Source of the DNA: Dongia_A sp964542425
GTDB lineage: Bacteria > Pseudomonadota > Alphaproteobacteria > Dongiales > Dongiaceae
Assembly: GCA_964542425.1 (NCBI GenBank)
Contig: CAZIUB010000008.1
Span: 4,288-68,287, forward strand
Direction: 5' to 3'
Length of the DNA stretch: 64,000 nt
Positions 15,196-25,487 of this stretch are shown one piece after another. The translations under genes were made by a program, and so were the position numbers. The notes beneath the pieces were generated by a model. It was not told where the DNA came from. It was given only the letters and a program-made list of their open reading frames with translations, and did no database searches. The first letter of the stretch is position 1. The number at the start of each line of letters is the position of its first letter.

Positions 15196-16196
15196 GCGGC
15201 GTCCAGCAGGTCGAAATCGCGGCCGAGGAAGGCGACCAGCGGCTCGACCGTTGGTTCAAGCGCCGGTTTCCCACGCTCAATCACATTCGATTGGAAAAAC
15301 TCTTGCGGACCGGTCAAGTGCGCCTCGATGGCGCCCGCGCCAAGGCGGGCGAGCGGGTTCGCGTAGGCCAGATCGTGCGTGTTCCACCACTTGGCGAGGC
15401 GCCGAAACCTGTTTCGGGGCCGGCCCCGCCGCCACGCAACGATGCGGCCGACCGGAAATGGCTGCCGATCCTGCGCAAGGCGATCCTGCACAAGGATTCC
15501 GACGTGCTGGTGATCGACAAACCGGCCGGGCTTGCGGTACAGGGCGGCTCCGGGCTCGACACCAGCCTGGACGCGCTTCTCGATCATCTGCGCTTCGAAG
15601 CCAAGGAGCGGCCGCGCCTCGTGCATCGGCTGGACCGCGATACCTCGGGCGTGCTGGTCCTCGCGCGCAGCACGCAAGCGGCGCGCAAGCTCGCCCAATC
15701 CTTCCGCCACAAGAATGCGCGCAAGACCTATTGGGCGATCGTGGTGGGCGTGCCCAAGCCGGCGCGCGGGCGCATCGAGGCGCCTTTGGCCAAGATCATG
15801 GGCCCGCGCCGCGAAAGGGTCGAGATCGACGACGATGGCAAGCGCGCGCTCACCTATTATGCCGTGCTCGATCACGCCGGCACCAAGGCCGCGTGGCTCG
15901 CGCTGATGCCGGTCACCGGGCGCACCCATCAATTGCGCGCCCATTGCGCGCTTCTCGGCACGCCCATCCTGGGCGACCGGAAATACGGCGACACCGGCAC
16001 GACCTTGGCGGCAGGCGAAATGGCCAGGATCCCCCATCTCCACGCCAGGCGCATTCGCATCGCCCACCCCTCGAAGGGCTGGCTCGATGTGACCGCGCCC
16101 TTGCCCGAGCATATGCGTCGCGCCTCGGCCTTTCTTGGCCTCGAGGCTGGGCGGGACGCCGACCCCTTCGCGGAACTGGAACTAGACCGGGAATGA
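15192..16196 (+). CDS. rluC: Ribosomal large subunit pseudouridine synthase (RluC/RluD-like)
   Basis: Converts uridines of 23S rRNA to pseudouridine. The 334-residue product starts at a GTG that overlaps the previous stop. An S4 RNA-binding domain occupies about residues 10-70 (QRLDRWFKRRFPTLNHIRLE). The catalytic domain has the aspartate loop RLVHRLDRDTSGVLVLAR and the GRTHQLRAHCALLGTPILGD motif. I favour RluC over RluD from context and length, but the two are hard to separate by eye. Confidence 0.88.
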   Translation: MSGVQQVEIAAEEGDQRLDRWFKRRFPTLNHIRLEKLLRTGQVRLDGARAKAGERVRVGQIVRVPPLGEAPKPVSGPAPPPRNDAADRKWLPILRKAILHKDSDVLVIDKPAGLAVQGGSGLDTSLDALLDHLRFEAKERPRLVHRLDRDTSGVLVLARSTQAARKLAQSFRHKNARKTYWAIVVGVPKPARGRIEAPLAKIMGPRRERVEIDDDGKRALTYYAVLDHAGTKAAWLALMPVTGRTHQLRAHCALLGTPILGDRKYGDTGTTLAAGEMARIPHLHARRIRIAHPSKGWLDVTAPLPEHMRRASAFLGLEAGRDADPFAELELDRE

Positions 16197-16861
16197 CGCC
16201 CGCGCCACACCGCTTGTTCGTATTCGATTGCGATGGCACGCTGGTCGACAGCCAAGCCAACATCGTCTCGATCATGGACGAAGCCTTTTCCCGCCACGGC
16301 TTGGCTTCTCCCGGCGCCGGCAGGATCCGCCGCCAGGTCGGGCTCAGTCTCGAACACGCGATCGCCCGTGTCCTGCCGGAGGATTCCTCGGGCGCGCTTG
16401 GCGATTTGGTTTCGACCTATCGCGCGATCGCGCGTGATCGCCGCGAGGCCGGCGCCATAGAGGAACCGCTCTATCCCGGCATCCGCGAACTCATAGAGGC
16501 GCTCGAGGCCCCGAGCCATTTCCTGGCGGTCGCGACCGGCAAGCACCTAATCGGCCTCGAGCACACGCTCGCCATCCACTCGCTCGCGCATCGGTTTCAC
16601 TCCCTCCAGACCGCCGACAAATGCCGCGGCAAGCCCGATCCCGACATGGTGCTGAAGGCGATGGCCGAAACCGCGACGCTGCCTGGGGATACCATCGTCA
16701 TCGGCGATACCACCTTCGACATGGAAATGGCGCGTGCGGCCGGGGCCACCGCCATCGGCGTCGCCTGGGGCTATCACGAGCCTCGGGATCTGGAGGATGC
16801 CGGCGCCCATTGCGTGATCGGGCAGCCCCTGGACCTGTTGCGGCAAATCTCGCTGGGCTGA
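16193..16861 (+). CDS. HAD-family phosphatase, phosphoglycolate phosphatase-like
   Basis: A 222-residue haloacid dehalogenase-type hydrolase. The nucleophile motif is FVFDCDGTLVDSQ (residues 9-21), motif II is LAVATGK, the Lys is in KPDPDMV, and motif IV is VIGDTTFDMEMARAAGA. The start overlaps the rluC stop (ATGA). The pairing of rluC with a small HAD hydrolase is recurrent in alphaproteobacteria. The substrate is unknown. Confidence 0.85.
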   Translation: MTPAPHRLFVFDCDGTLVDSQANIVSIMDEAFSRHGLASPGAGRIRRQVGLSLEHAIARVLPEDSSGALGDLVSTYRAIARDRREAGAIEEPLYPGIRELIEALEAPSHFLAVATGKHLIGLEHTLAIHSLAHRFHSLQTADKCRGKPDPDMVLKAMAETATLPGDTIVIGDTTFDMEMARAAGATAIGVAWGYHEPRDLEDAGAHCVIGQPLDLLRQISLG

Positions 16862-16870
16862 CACCAATTC

Positions 16871-16914
16871 TCTTAGACTCCCTTCACCTTGAGGGGGGAA
16901 GGTTGGGGTGGGGG
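16871..16914. repeat. G-rich REP-like intergenic repeat
   Basis: The stretch CTCCCTTCACC followed by GAGGGGGGAAGGTTGGGGTGG can form an imperfect hairpin. It resembles the CCTTC/GAAGG-type intergenic repeats common in this bacterial group. No gene fits the 115-bp gap. Confidence 0.4.
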
Positions 16915-16976
16915 TGGTGCGATCCCGGAGTGATTCGGTGTAGCATTTCGCGTGGCGGCGATCGTGGGGCTGGCGG

Positions 16977-18767
16977 ATGCGGGTCAAGACTTTCCTGGCC
17001 GGGTTGTCGATGGCGCTGATCGGCGCCTGCGCGCTCATTTTGACCGCCATCATGGCAACCGACATCGATGCCTTCCGCGAGGCGACCCGTCGTCAGATCG
17101 CGGCCTCCTTGGGCCGCGATCTTGAGCTGGGCAAGATCGACATCGCCTTCGGCTGGCCGCTGCTGGTGAGGGGCCGCGATGTGCGCCTCGCCAACCTAAC
17201 CTGGGCGGGCGAGAATCCGATGGCCCAATTCGACACTCTGGAAGGCGAGATCGACCCCTGGGCGCTGCTGATCGGCGCACTGCGCCTGCGCTCGCTCACT
17301 CTGTTTGACGGCCGGATCGATCTGGCGCGGCCAAGGGAAGGGTTTGGAAATTGGATGTTCGATCGCCCGGGCGGCGGGCCGATCCGGTTGCCAGCCTCTC
17401 TAATCGGTCTGGAACGCCTGACGCTGCGGCGCGTCGGTATCTTCTGGCACGACGACGGCATCGCAAGCCAGGACAAATTCCGGATCGGCCGGGCCGATGT
17501 CACTGTCGCGCCCGATGGCGGGATCGAAGTGCAAGCCATCGGGTCCTGGAACGACAACCCCTACGAAGCGCTGCTCTCGCTGCCGGTCTGGCGCGCCGAT
17601 CATCCGGCCCCCTTCCGGCCGCGCCTCCAGGGCAAGATCATCGGCGTGGGATTCGATCTTGCGGTGCAATCGATCGAGCTCGACAGGCTCGACGCCTTCG
17701 AAGCCGACCTCAAGATCATTGGTCGCACGCTCGCCGATATCGGCATGGCGCTGGGCCTTGATCTGCCGGCAACGCCCGCACTCGATGTGTCGGCGCGGCT
17801 GCGGCGGGCGGACGGTATCATGACCATCGACCGGTTGCGCGCCAAGATCGGTCGATCCGATATTGGCGGCAAGATCGTGGTCACCGATCCCGAGGGAAGA
17901 ACCCGCATCGAAGGCAATCTTGCTTCGAGCCAAATCTTCGCTGCCGATCTACTGCCGATTGGTGGGTCAATGCTAGCGGATTGGATTCGGAATTTCGACG
18001 CTGCCATCGATTGGCGGATCGACGCCACGAATTACGGCGGAGTGGGCTTGAAAGGGATTGCCGCCCATATCGAATCCGATCAGGACGTTTTAACGATCGG
18101 CGCGCCGCGCATTGCGCTGGGCGAAGGTGGATTCAAATTTAAGGCGCGTCTCGATGCACGGCGATCGGGTGGCGCTCCGAACTGGAAAATCCAAGGCGCG
18201 ATCGATGGCGCGGAACTAGCGGCCGGAATCGGGCTTTTCGGGCTACCCTTGATCGCCAATGCGCAGGGCACATTCGGCGAATTCGACCTCGCCGGGCCGG
18301 GCGCGTCATTGGATTCCTGGCTCGCCGGATTGTCGGGCGCGATCTCTCTTTCCACCGGGCCGGGCGAGGTGACCGCGCAATTCGTGCGTTTCCTGCCATC
18401 CTCGGTGCCTACCTTCGATTGCCTGGCCGCGACACTCGCCATCGATCGCGGTCTGGTCGTCGGCCGCGACACGATCATTGATGCGCCGGACAATATCGTG
18501 GTCCTGGAAGGGAGCGCCGATCTGCGCGGGGGCATCATCGATGCTCGATCGTTTGCCCTGGCCAAAGGGCAGGGCATGCCTTCGGCCGCGCGCTCGGTCG
18601 AAATCAATGGGCCGTTGTCGGCGCCCGAAGCAACGCCCGGTCCCGAGATCGCGATCCCGAAGGATTCTGAATTGGCCAAGCTTGCCGGCGCGGCGGCAAA
18701 CCCGGAATCGGGCGAAGGCAATTCGTGCCTCGCGCTCGCGGCAATCCGCAAGGCATCGGCCGAATGA
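16977..18767 (+). CDS. AsmA family protein
   Basis: A 596-residue AsmA-like protein. One N-terminal membrane anchor (FLAGLSMALIGACALILTAI, residues 6-25) precedes a long beta-rich region with repeated IDLA and I-D-L type strands. Known AsmA-clade members are bridge-like lipid-transfer proteins of the envelope. The N-terminal RQIAASLGRDLELGKIDIAF and VRLANLTWAGE match the AsmA pattern. Its last codons overlap the ATP12 start (ATGA). Confidence 0.8.
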   Translation: MRVKTFLAGLSMALIGACALILTAIMATDIDAFREATRRQIAASLGRDLELGKIDIAFGWPLLVRGRDVRLANLTWAGENPMAQFDTLEGEIDPWALLIGALRLRSLTLFDGRIDLARPREGFGNWMFDRPGGGPIRLPASLIGLERLTLRRVGIFWHDDGIASQDKFRIGRADVTVAPDGGIEVQAIGSWNDNPYEALLSLPVWRADHPAPFRPRLQGKIIGVGFDLAVQSIELDRLDAFEADLKIIGRTLADIGMALGLDLPATPALDVSARLRRADGIMTIDRLRAKIGRSDIGGKIVVTDPEGRTRIEGNLASSQIFAADLLPIGGSMLADWIRNFDAAIDWRIDATNYGGVGLKGIAAHIESDQDVLTIGAPRIALGEGGFKFKARLDARRSGGAPNWKIQGAIDGAELAAGIGLFGLPLIANAQGTFGEFDLAGPGASLDSWLAGLSGAISLSTGPGEVTAQFVRFLPSSVPTFDCLAATLAIDRGLVVGRDTIIDAPDNIVVLEGSADLRGGIIDARSFALAKGQGMPSAARSVEINGPLSAPEATPGPEIAIPKDSELAKLAGAAANPESGEGNSCLALAAIRKASAE

Positions 18768-19480
18768 GCGGCAAGGGCATGCGCCGGTTCTATCGCCACG
18801 CGGCGGCCGGGCAGGCGGCGGGCGGCTGGTCGGTGACCCTCGATGGCCGCCCGATACTGACCCCGGCCAAGGCGCCTCTACTGTTGCCGGGCCGGGCCTT
18901 GGCCGACGCGATCGCCGCGGAATGGGAAGCGCAAGGCGAGAAGATCGAGCCCGCCAGCATGCCGCTCATGCAATTGGCGGCGACCGCGATCGATTGCACT
19001 AGGCCGGCGCGGTCCAAGATCCTGGCCGAAATTGCCGCCTATGGCACGACCGACCTCGTCTGCTATCGCGCCGCCCGGCCCATCGAATTGCGACGCCGCC
19101 AGCATGAACTCTGGCAGCCGCTGGTCGATTGGCTTGGCGAGCGCCACGGCGTCACCCTCATCGTCACCACCGGGATCATGGCGGTGCCTCAGCCGCCTTA
19201 CGCGGCCGAGGCCTATGGCCGCATCCTTGGCGACATGGATGAATTCGCCCTGACCGCACTCACCACGCTGACCGCCGCCGCCGGATCATTGGTCGTGGCG
19301 CTCGCTTTGGCCGAGGGCAGGATCAGCCCGCAAGAAGCGGGCGACGCGGTCCTGGTCGAGGAAATCCAACAGGCGGAAAAATGGGGCCAGGATCCCGAAT
19401 CCGAGCATCGCCATGCGGGAATTCGGGCCGATCTGGCTTCCGGCGCGAGGTTCCTGGAATTGCTCCGTGAGGCCGATTAG
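18764..19480 (+). CDS. ATP12 family F1-ATPase assembly chaperone
   Basis: ATP12 binds the F1 alpha subunit during assembly; it occurs in mitochondria and alphaproteobacteria, so it is a taxonomic marker here. The 238-residue product has the family signatures GWSVTLDGRPILTPAKAPL, AIAAEWEAQGEKIEPASMPL, LAATAIDC and the C-terminal EEIQQAEKWGQDPESEHRH. It is coupled to the AsmA gene. Confidence 0.93.
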   Translation: MSGKGMRRFYRHAAAGQAAGGWSVTLDGRPILTPAKAPLLLPGRALADAIAAEWEAQGEKIEPASMPLMQLAATAIDCTRPARSKILAEIAAYGTTDLVCYRAARPIELRRRQHELWQPLVDWLGERHGVTLIVTTGIMAVPQPPYAAEAYGRILGDMDEFALTALTTLTAAAGSLVVALALAEGRISPQEAGDAVLVEEIQQAEKWGQDPESEHRHAGIRADLASGARFLELLREAD

Positions 19481-19483
19481 GGC

Positions 19484-19515
19484 GGGCCCAGGCGATCTCG
19501 ACATCGCCGGGGCCC
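19484..19515 (+). terminator. Possible terminator hairpin after ATP12
   Basis: GGGCCCAGGCGAT pairs with ATCGCCGGGGCCC around the loop CTCGAC: a 13-bp stem with one mismatch, four bases after the stop codon. There is no U-run, so it may be only a transcript-end stabiliser. It marks the left boundary between GC-rich housekeeping DNA and the AT-richer cassette. Confidence 0.5.
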
Positions 19516-19678
19516 TATGCCAAATTCGCTTCGCACGTGCAACGAAATCTGGACATTGCCATTTCGGCTTGATCTCGAATTCTGCGCGCTGGTGAATGGG
19601 CTCGCTCGCTGTTCTCGGCGATACTGTGTTGTTGTTGAGTGGAGCGCCCCGCGCGGAAGGCGCTGACGAGGTGGGATA

Positions 19679-20836
19679 ATGGGCGTGGCCTCCTATAGTG
19701 AAGACGTTCTTCAGCGCTTCTATGCCGCGACAGAAAGTATCCCTGACCTTGAAAGTTCGCCTACCCGCCACACTTGCCCCTTCTGCAGGGCTTCCTTTGT
19801 GGATGGTCGCCAACTTAACGACCATTTGACTACGAACCATTTTGGTCAACGCCCGGTTCTGCTGATCGATGGTAACGAATCCGATGCATTGGTGACCATT
19901 CGAGAGAGGCTCGGGTCACGAAGGATTACAGTGGGAAACTGCTCAGCGGCAAATCTCCGACTGAATGGGCAATGGACCAAAGGCGTCCTCCCGAACGACG
20001 TGCCAATTCTATTGTCAAAAGAAACTAACTCGAGCGTCGATCTTGAATTGTTTAACCGATTTGACAATGCGGCTGATCCGATCCGCCAGAGCTATCGCCT
20101 CAACTTTCGGGTCGCCGAGAAGCGTTCGCTTGATAAAGTGGACATTGCGTTTACGCAACATCTGGCGACAGGCGCACCCCACATGTCCCAGGTTGCCACT
20201 TTCCTTCAGGACGCAAGGTGCCAAGGGGTCGCTGCGGAATATGCCGATTCGCTGTGCGCATTTGTAAGAGGAGTACTCGTGAAGGACCAAGCTATCGGTA
20301 CCGGAATTACACTACCTCCTGCGGAGGTTGATGATCTGTATAGTAGTGCGCTTGAAGGACTCAAGGGCTTCAAAAGGCCGCTGTCGACCGTTATCTGTGG
20401 GTTGATTCGGTTTGATTTTAATGATTTCTCGTGCATCAGCCGCTCGACAGGTTTTGCTAGGCTTGACCAGTGCAATCGTACGCTAGGTATTTTGCTGGGG
20501 CGTGAATTTCTTCCAACCCATTTGGCAGATAAACGAGATGTGAAAAAGAAAGTAACTCTTTGTCCAGTCGATCAAGCGCTCGATCGAGTACTTAGCTTGT
20601 CCGAGCGACTGGACCGCCAATCACGGTGGGGACCTGGGCTTCGCGAGGAGTGCGAGCAGGCCGCACTCGCTGAAACGCTCTTGCCGCGCGATCGAATCAA
20701 GGTCCACACATTATGGGCAGACGCAGCTCTGAAGCTTCGCGCTCGCGAGGCGGCGTTGGTGCCCCTGAGGTTACTTCGATTCTCTTACCCGTTCGAGGCA
20801 TGGGCGGCACAGCAACTTGATGGCATGGAGGTCTAG
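19679..20836 (+). CDS. C2H2 zinc-finger protein of unknown function (cassette gene 1)
   Basis: I do not recognise a family for this 385-residue protein. Near the N-terminus it has a classical C2H2 finger: Cys33, Cys36, His49, His54 (CPFCRASFVDGRQLNDH, then LTTNH), spacing C-x2-C-x12-H-x4-H. Residues about 55-190 look beta-rich (RPVLLIDGNES, RRITVGNCSAANLRLNGQW), and 200-385 look mostly helical. A good GAGGTGGG ribosome site precedes the ATG. Base composition is visibly lower in GC than the flanks. It ends 3 bp before cassette gene 2. A nucleic-acid-binding or scaffolding role is inference only. Confidence 0.75.
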   Translation: MGVASYSEDVLQRFYAATESIPDLESSPTRHTCPFCRASFVDGRQLNDHLTTNHFGQRPVLLIDGNESDALVTIRERLGSRRITVGNCSAANLRLNGQWTKGVLPNDVPILLSKETNSSVDLELFNRFDNAADPIRQSYRLNFRVAEKRSLDKVDIAFTQHLATGAPHMSQVATFLQDARCQGVAAEYADSLCAFVRGVLVKDQAIGTGITLPPAEVDDLYSSALEGLKGFKRPLSTVICGLIRFDFNDFSCISRSTGFARLDQCNRTLGILLGREFLPTHLADKRDVKKKVTLCPVDQALDRVLSLSERLDRQSRWGPGLREECEQAALAETLLPRDRIKVHTLWADAALKLRAREAALVPLRLLRFSYPFEAWAAQQLDGMEV

Positions 20837-20839
20837 CGA

Positions 20840-21886
20840 ATGGTAACGAAACAGCAGGACCCAATTCTTGGTGAGGGGATAAAGAGCGAAAACTTTGTCC
20901 GACATATCAAAGGAGATGCGACAGGTACTGGCACGGCGGATATTAATAGTTCCGAGTGTCATCTAGAATCATATTACGCTGATTCTCAACTCAAGCCTGC
21001 GGTGTTTCTTAAGGCGCTTCGGAGCGCAAAGCTCAGATCCTTCCGACCCGACGACTTGGCGGCGGCATCAAAGATTCTATTTGAGACCGATCAAACTCTC
21101 CGGCGGACAGCTGCGTTTTTAGGTAAAGGCCCGGACCCGATACGTAGATGGGTTACACATGCTACCAGAATATCGATCAGGCACCTTATTCCGAACATTT
21201 CAATAGATGAAGTTGTCGCGCCGGTGTCATTATTCCAGCAAGTACTGCAGGCTTGCCAAAGCGACCTTTACGGAAAGGACAGGCAATTTCGTGATAGAGC
21301 GCAAAACCTTCTCCGCTTGACCCTAGCGTGGTTGCTCGAAAAGAAAAACCTAAACCCAATAGATGCTCTGCGCCTAGTTTGGAACCTTGAAAGAGAAAGA
21401 ATCGGCCGGCCGAATTCCGACCCTAGCGTCAATGTCGCGCGGCTATTAAGTCGTGCCAATATTAGGCAATTAAAAGATTGCTCTCTGATTGCAGCATTGA
21501 GTGATGCGACGACTTCAAGAATCGAGTCAGAACGACAGGTGCTGGTCCAGGACAATGTAAAGCTACATGCCAATCTTATTCATCGTGATGAGCAATTGAG
21601 AGAGGCCGTTGAGAGACTTGATGCGGTACAATCTAAAGTAGCTGCTCTGGCCGAAAATATTGCCGTTTTGCGGAAAGAATTGGGGGAGGAGAAAGATTTG
21701 CGCGCACTCGATCACTCAAGGGCAGTCGCGCACACAAGGCGGTTTCTGACCGAACGCATTGGTCAGTTTCTTTCCGATGCACGGGACGCATTAGAATTTT
21801 CCCCACCACATGTGGACGCGGTTGCTCAACGAATCGAACTGGTTATCGAGGAAATTGCCAAGGAATTGGAGAGAATCAATGAGTGA
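20840..21886 (+). CDS. Coiled-coil protein of unknown function (cassette gene 2)
   Basis: A 348-residue protein with no family I recognise. Residues 55-210 are helical and contain a segment (DQTLRRTAAFLGKGPDPIRRW) that could be helix-turn-helix-like. Residues about 226-290 form a clear coiled coil (RDEQLREAVERLDAVQSKV). The C-terminal 60 residues are amphipathic helices. It begins three bases after gene 1 and overlaps gene 3 by 8 bp, so all three are translationally coupled. By position it could be a partner or exchange factor for the Hsp70-like protein, but no GrpE beta domain is visible. Confidence 0.75.
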   Translation: MVTKQQDPILGEGIKSENFVRHIKGDATGTGTADINSSECHLESYYADSQLKPAVFLKALRSAKLRSFRPDDLAAASKILFETDQTLRRTAAFLGKGPDPIRRWVTHATRISIRHLIPNISIDEVVAPVSLFQQVLQACQSDLYGKDRQFRDRAQNLLRLTLAWLLEKKNLNPIDALRLVWNLERERIGRPNSDPSVNVARLLSRANIRQLKDCSLIAALSDATTSRIESERQVLVQDNVKLHANLIHRDEQLREAVERLDAVQSKVAALAENIAVLRKELGEEKDLRALDHSRAVAHTRRFLTERIGQFLSDARDALEFSPPHVDAVAQRIELVIEEIAKELERINE

Positions 21887-23735
21887 CATCATCTTTGGGT
21901 TGGACTTCGGAACGACCAATAGCCTGGCCGCAGTGGTAGTAGCAGGCGAGGTGCGCTCATTGGCCGACGAAGTGGACGGGCGGCCGTTCCCATCCGTGGT
22001 CTGGTATCGTGGTGGTGAAGTTGTGGTTGGACGGGAAGCACGGCGACATATGGAGACGTCGCAAGGAGGTGTCAGCCAGGGTTTCGTCCGATCTCCAAAG
22101 ATAATGCTTCGGCGGCCTGGGGCAGTGCACATTGAAGGTCGGGTCGTTGATCCAATCGATATTGTGGCGCACGTGCTTCAACATCTCAAGAAGAGTATTT
22201 CTCATCGCCAAGGACGAGCTTTCGAAATGTCGAGGGCAGTGATGACGATCCCCGTCGATTTTGCTGGTGCGCAACGCCGGTCCCTTCGGGAAGCTGCTCG
22301 GAAAGCTGGGATCGGTGTCCTCCAATTTGTGCATGAACCCGCAGCTGCACTCTATGCGTACATTCGTGGAAAGCGGGAATTTCAACGCGAATTGACCGCG
22401 CTTGAGAACAAGATTGTCTTGGTTTTTGACTGGGGCGGCGGCACGCTGGATCTCACTGTTTGCCGTATTCTTGATGGTGTAATCATGCAGGTTGTGAATA
22501 GAGGAAACAACGAAATTGGAGGTGACCGGTTTGATGAGCGCTTGCGCAATTTAGTTCGGGACCGGCATGCAAAGCAGCATGGTTTGTCTGATATTTCGGC
22601 GCTAGAGCATCCAGGAGTTGCTGCACCTTTGTTGACGCAGTGCGAGCTGGCAAAGATAGGGTTGTCATCCAAGAAAAAATTCACTGTGATTGTGAAGGAC
22701 TACCTCAAAGCGGCGGGCTCAGGGAGAAATCTATCTGTCGACCTTGATCGAAGCGATCTCGATGCCAGCTCAGACGATTTGGTCGGAGCCGGCCTTCAGG
22801 AGATAGATCAGCTATTGGAGGGCGCTCACTTGGACCGGAGGGATGTTGAGCTGTGCGTGGCCACTGGGGGAATGGTGAATATGCCGGCAATCTGGCATGG
22901 GCTGGTCGAACGCTTTGGGACACGGGTGCCACCCCTTGCCAACCGGGAGAGCATTATTGCCGAAGGGGCTGCGTGGATCGCGGAAGATGGACTTAGGCTT
23001 ATGCTAGCAAAGCCAATCGAAATTCTAGTGGCCAATGGGGCCGGCCGCGGGACATATCTTTCGCTTGTGAATTCTGGGTTTACGCTTCCCGTGGAAAATC
23101 AAACTACTGCGACCGAGAATCGACGATTTTACTGTGTCGACCCGCGCGACGGAACAGCCGTGTTTGAGTTCGCAAAACCACGCAAGGTGGGGATCGTCCA
23201 AGCTACCGACGATCGAATTACATTGGGCACAGTGAATTTGCCGGTCGATCCGACGGCTAGGCCGTTTATCGAACGTTTGGAGTGCAAGGTTCAGATCGAC
23301 GAGAATTACATTGCACACATTTCCGTTCATTCAAAGCTTCGTGACGAGATTGCTAAGGTCGAGTTTCACGACTTGGATTTTGGACTTTCGCTTCCGGCCA
23401 GTGGCTCTCGGCCGGGCAAGTTACGCTCGGATGGCAGGTCTACGCAGGAAAATAGGCGAGGGCAATTGAATGCAAAAGACGGAATTACGCCGACTAAGCA
23501 CTCAACGGGAGTAGTGTCGCTTCGGTCCAATGTTGCGGATTCTGAGGACTGGACATTTGTACCCGGCGACATAGTGAAGCAGATGATTCCAAGCTTCCAT
23601 TTTTGGGAGCAAAGCAGTTTTCAGTCTGAAGAAGAGATGTATTACCGGGAGTGTTCCTATTGTAGTCGAACTATATTTGAGATTAATACCCACGGGGCTG
23701 TCGAGAAGTGCAAGCAACACAACTGTGGCGTTTAG
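21879..23735 (+). CDS. Hsp70-like ATPase with C-terminal zinc knuckle (cassette gene 3)
   Basis: A 618-residue DnaK relative. The ATPase domain (1-385) is intact: phosphate-1 IIFGLDFGTTNS (4-15), phosphate-2 LVFDWGGGTLDL (181-192), IGGDRFDERL (213-222) and adenosine motif VATGGMVNMP (327-336). About 395-505 resemble the beta substrate-binding domain (FTLPVENQTTATENRRF). The helical lid and the EEVD-type end are missing; after a disordered linker the protein ends in Cys592, Cys595, Cys611, His614 and Cys616, a likely zinc knuckle. No DnaJ or GrpE gene is nearby. The start at 21879 overlaps gene 2; an in-frame start at 21810 is less likely. Confidence 0.85.
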   Translation: MSDIIFGLDFGTTNSLAAVVVAGEVRSLADEVDGRPFPSVVWYRGGEVVVGREARRHMETSQGGVSQGFVRSPKIMLRRPGAVHIEGRVVDPIDIVAHVLQHLKKSISHRQGRAFEMSRAVMTIPVDFAGAQRRSLREAARKAGIGVLQFVHEPAAALYAYIRGKREFQRELTALENKIVLVFDWGGGTLDLTVCRILDGVIMQVVNRGNNEIGGDRFDERLRNLVRDRHAKQHGLSDISALEHPGVAAPLLTQCELAKIGLSSKKKFTVIVKDYLKAAGSGRNLSVDLDRSDLDASSDDLVGAGLQEIDQLLEGAHLDRRDVELCVATGGMVNMPAIWHGLVERFGTRVPPLANRESIIAEGAAWIAEDGLRLMLAKPIEILVANGAGRGTYLSLVNSGFTLPVENQTTATENRRFYCVDPRDGTAVFEFAKPRKVGIVQATDDRITLGTVNLPVDPTARPFIERLECKVQIDENYIAHISVHSKLRDEIAKVEFHDLDFGLSLPASGSRPGKLRSDGRSTQENRRGQLNAKDGITPTKHSTGVVSLRSNVADSEDWTFVPGDIVKQMIPSFHFWEQSSFQSEEEMYYRECSYCSRTIFEINTHGAVEKCKQHNCGV

Positions 23736-23776
23736 GAAAAATTCGTTTGATACGATTCGAAAAGACGAAGCGTGGT

Positions 23777-23789
23777 GGCTGAGTCAGCC
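23777..23789. repeat. Small palindrome after the Hsp70-like cassette
   Basis: GGCTGA-G-TCAGCC is a perfect inverted repeat around one base, 41 bp after the cassette stop and close to where GC-rich sequence resumes. It could be an operator, a weak transcript end or part of an insertion boundary. Otherwise 23736-23935 shows no gene. Confidence 0.35.
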
Positions 23790-23935
23790 AAAAGGGGATG
23801 GAGATTTGATACGGAGAATGAGACCGGAGTTAACTTCAACCCGATCCGAGGCTGGTGCGGGATGATGGAAAGTCAGGACCTATGGGGCTGAACACTTAAT
23901 CGCACGGTTTTGGCGGTCATGCGGCGGGGGCGGAA

Positions 23936-25468
<1,533 letters not shown>

Positions 25469-25487
25469 TCGGGACGGTATCGCCTTC

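Noticed and set aside
20840..21886. Cassette gene 2 as a GrpE nucleotide-exchange factor
   Set aside because: It has a coiled coil next to an Hsp70 gene but lacks a recognisable GrpE beta-sheet domain, and its N-terminal 200 residues do not fit the family.
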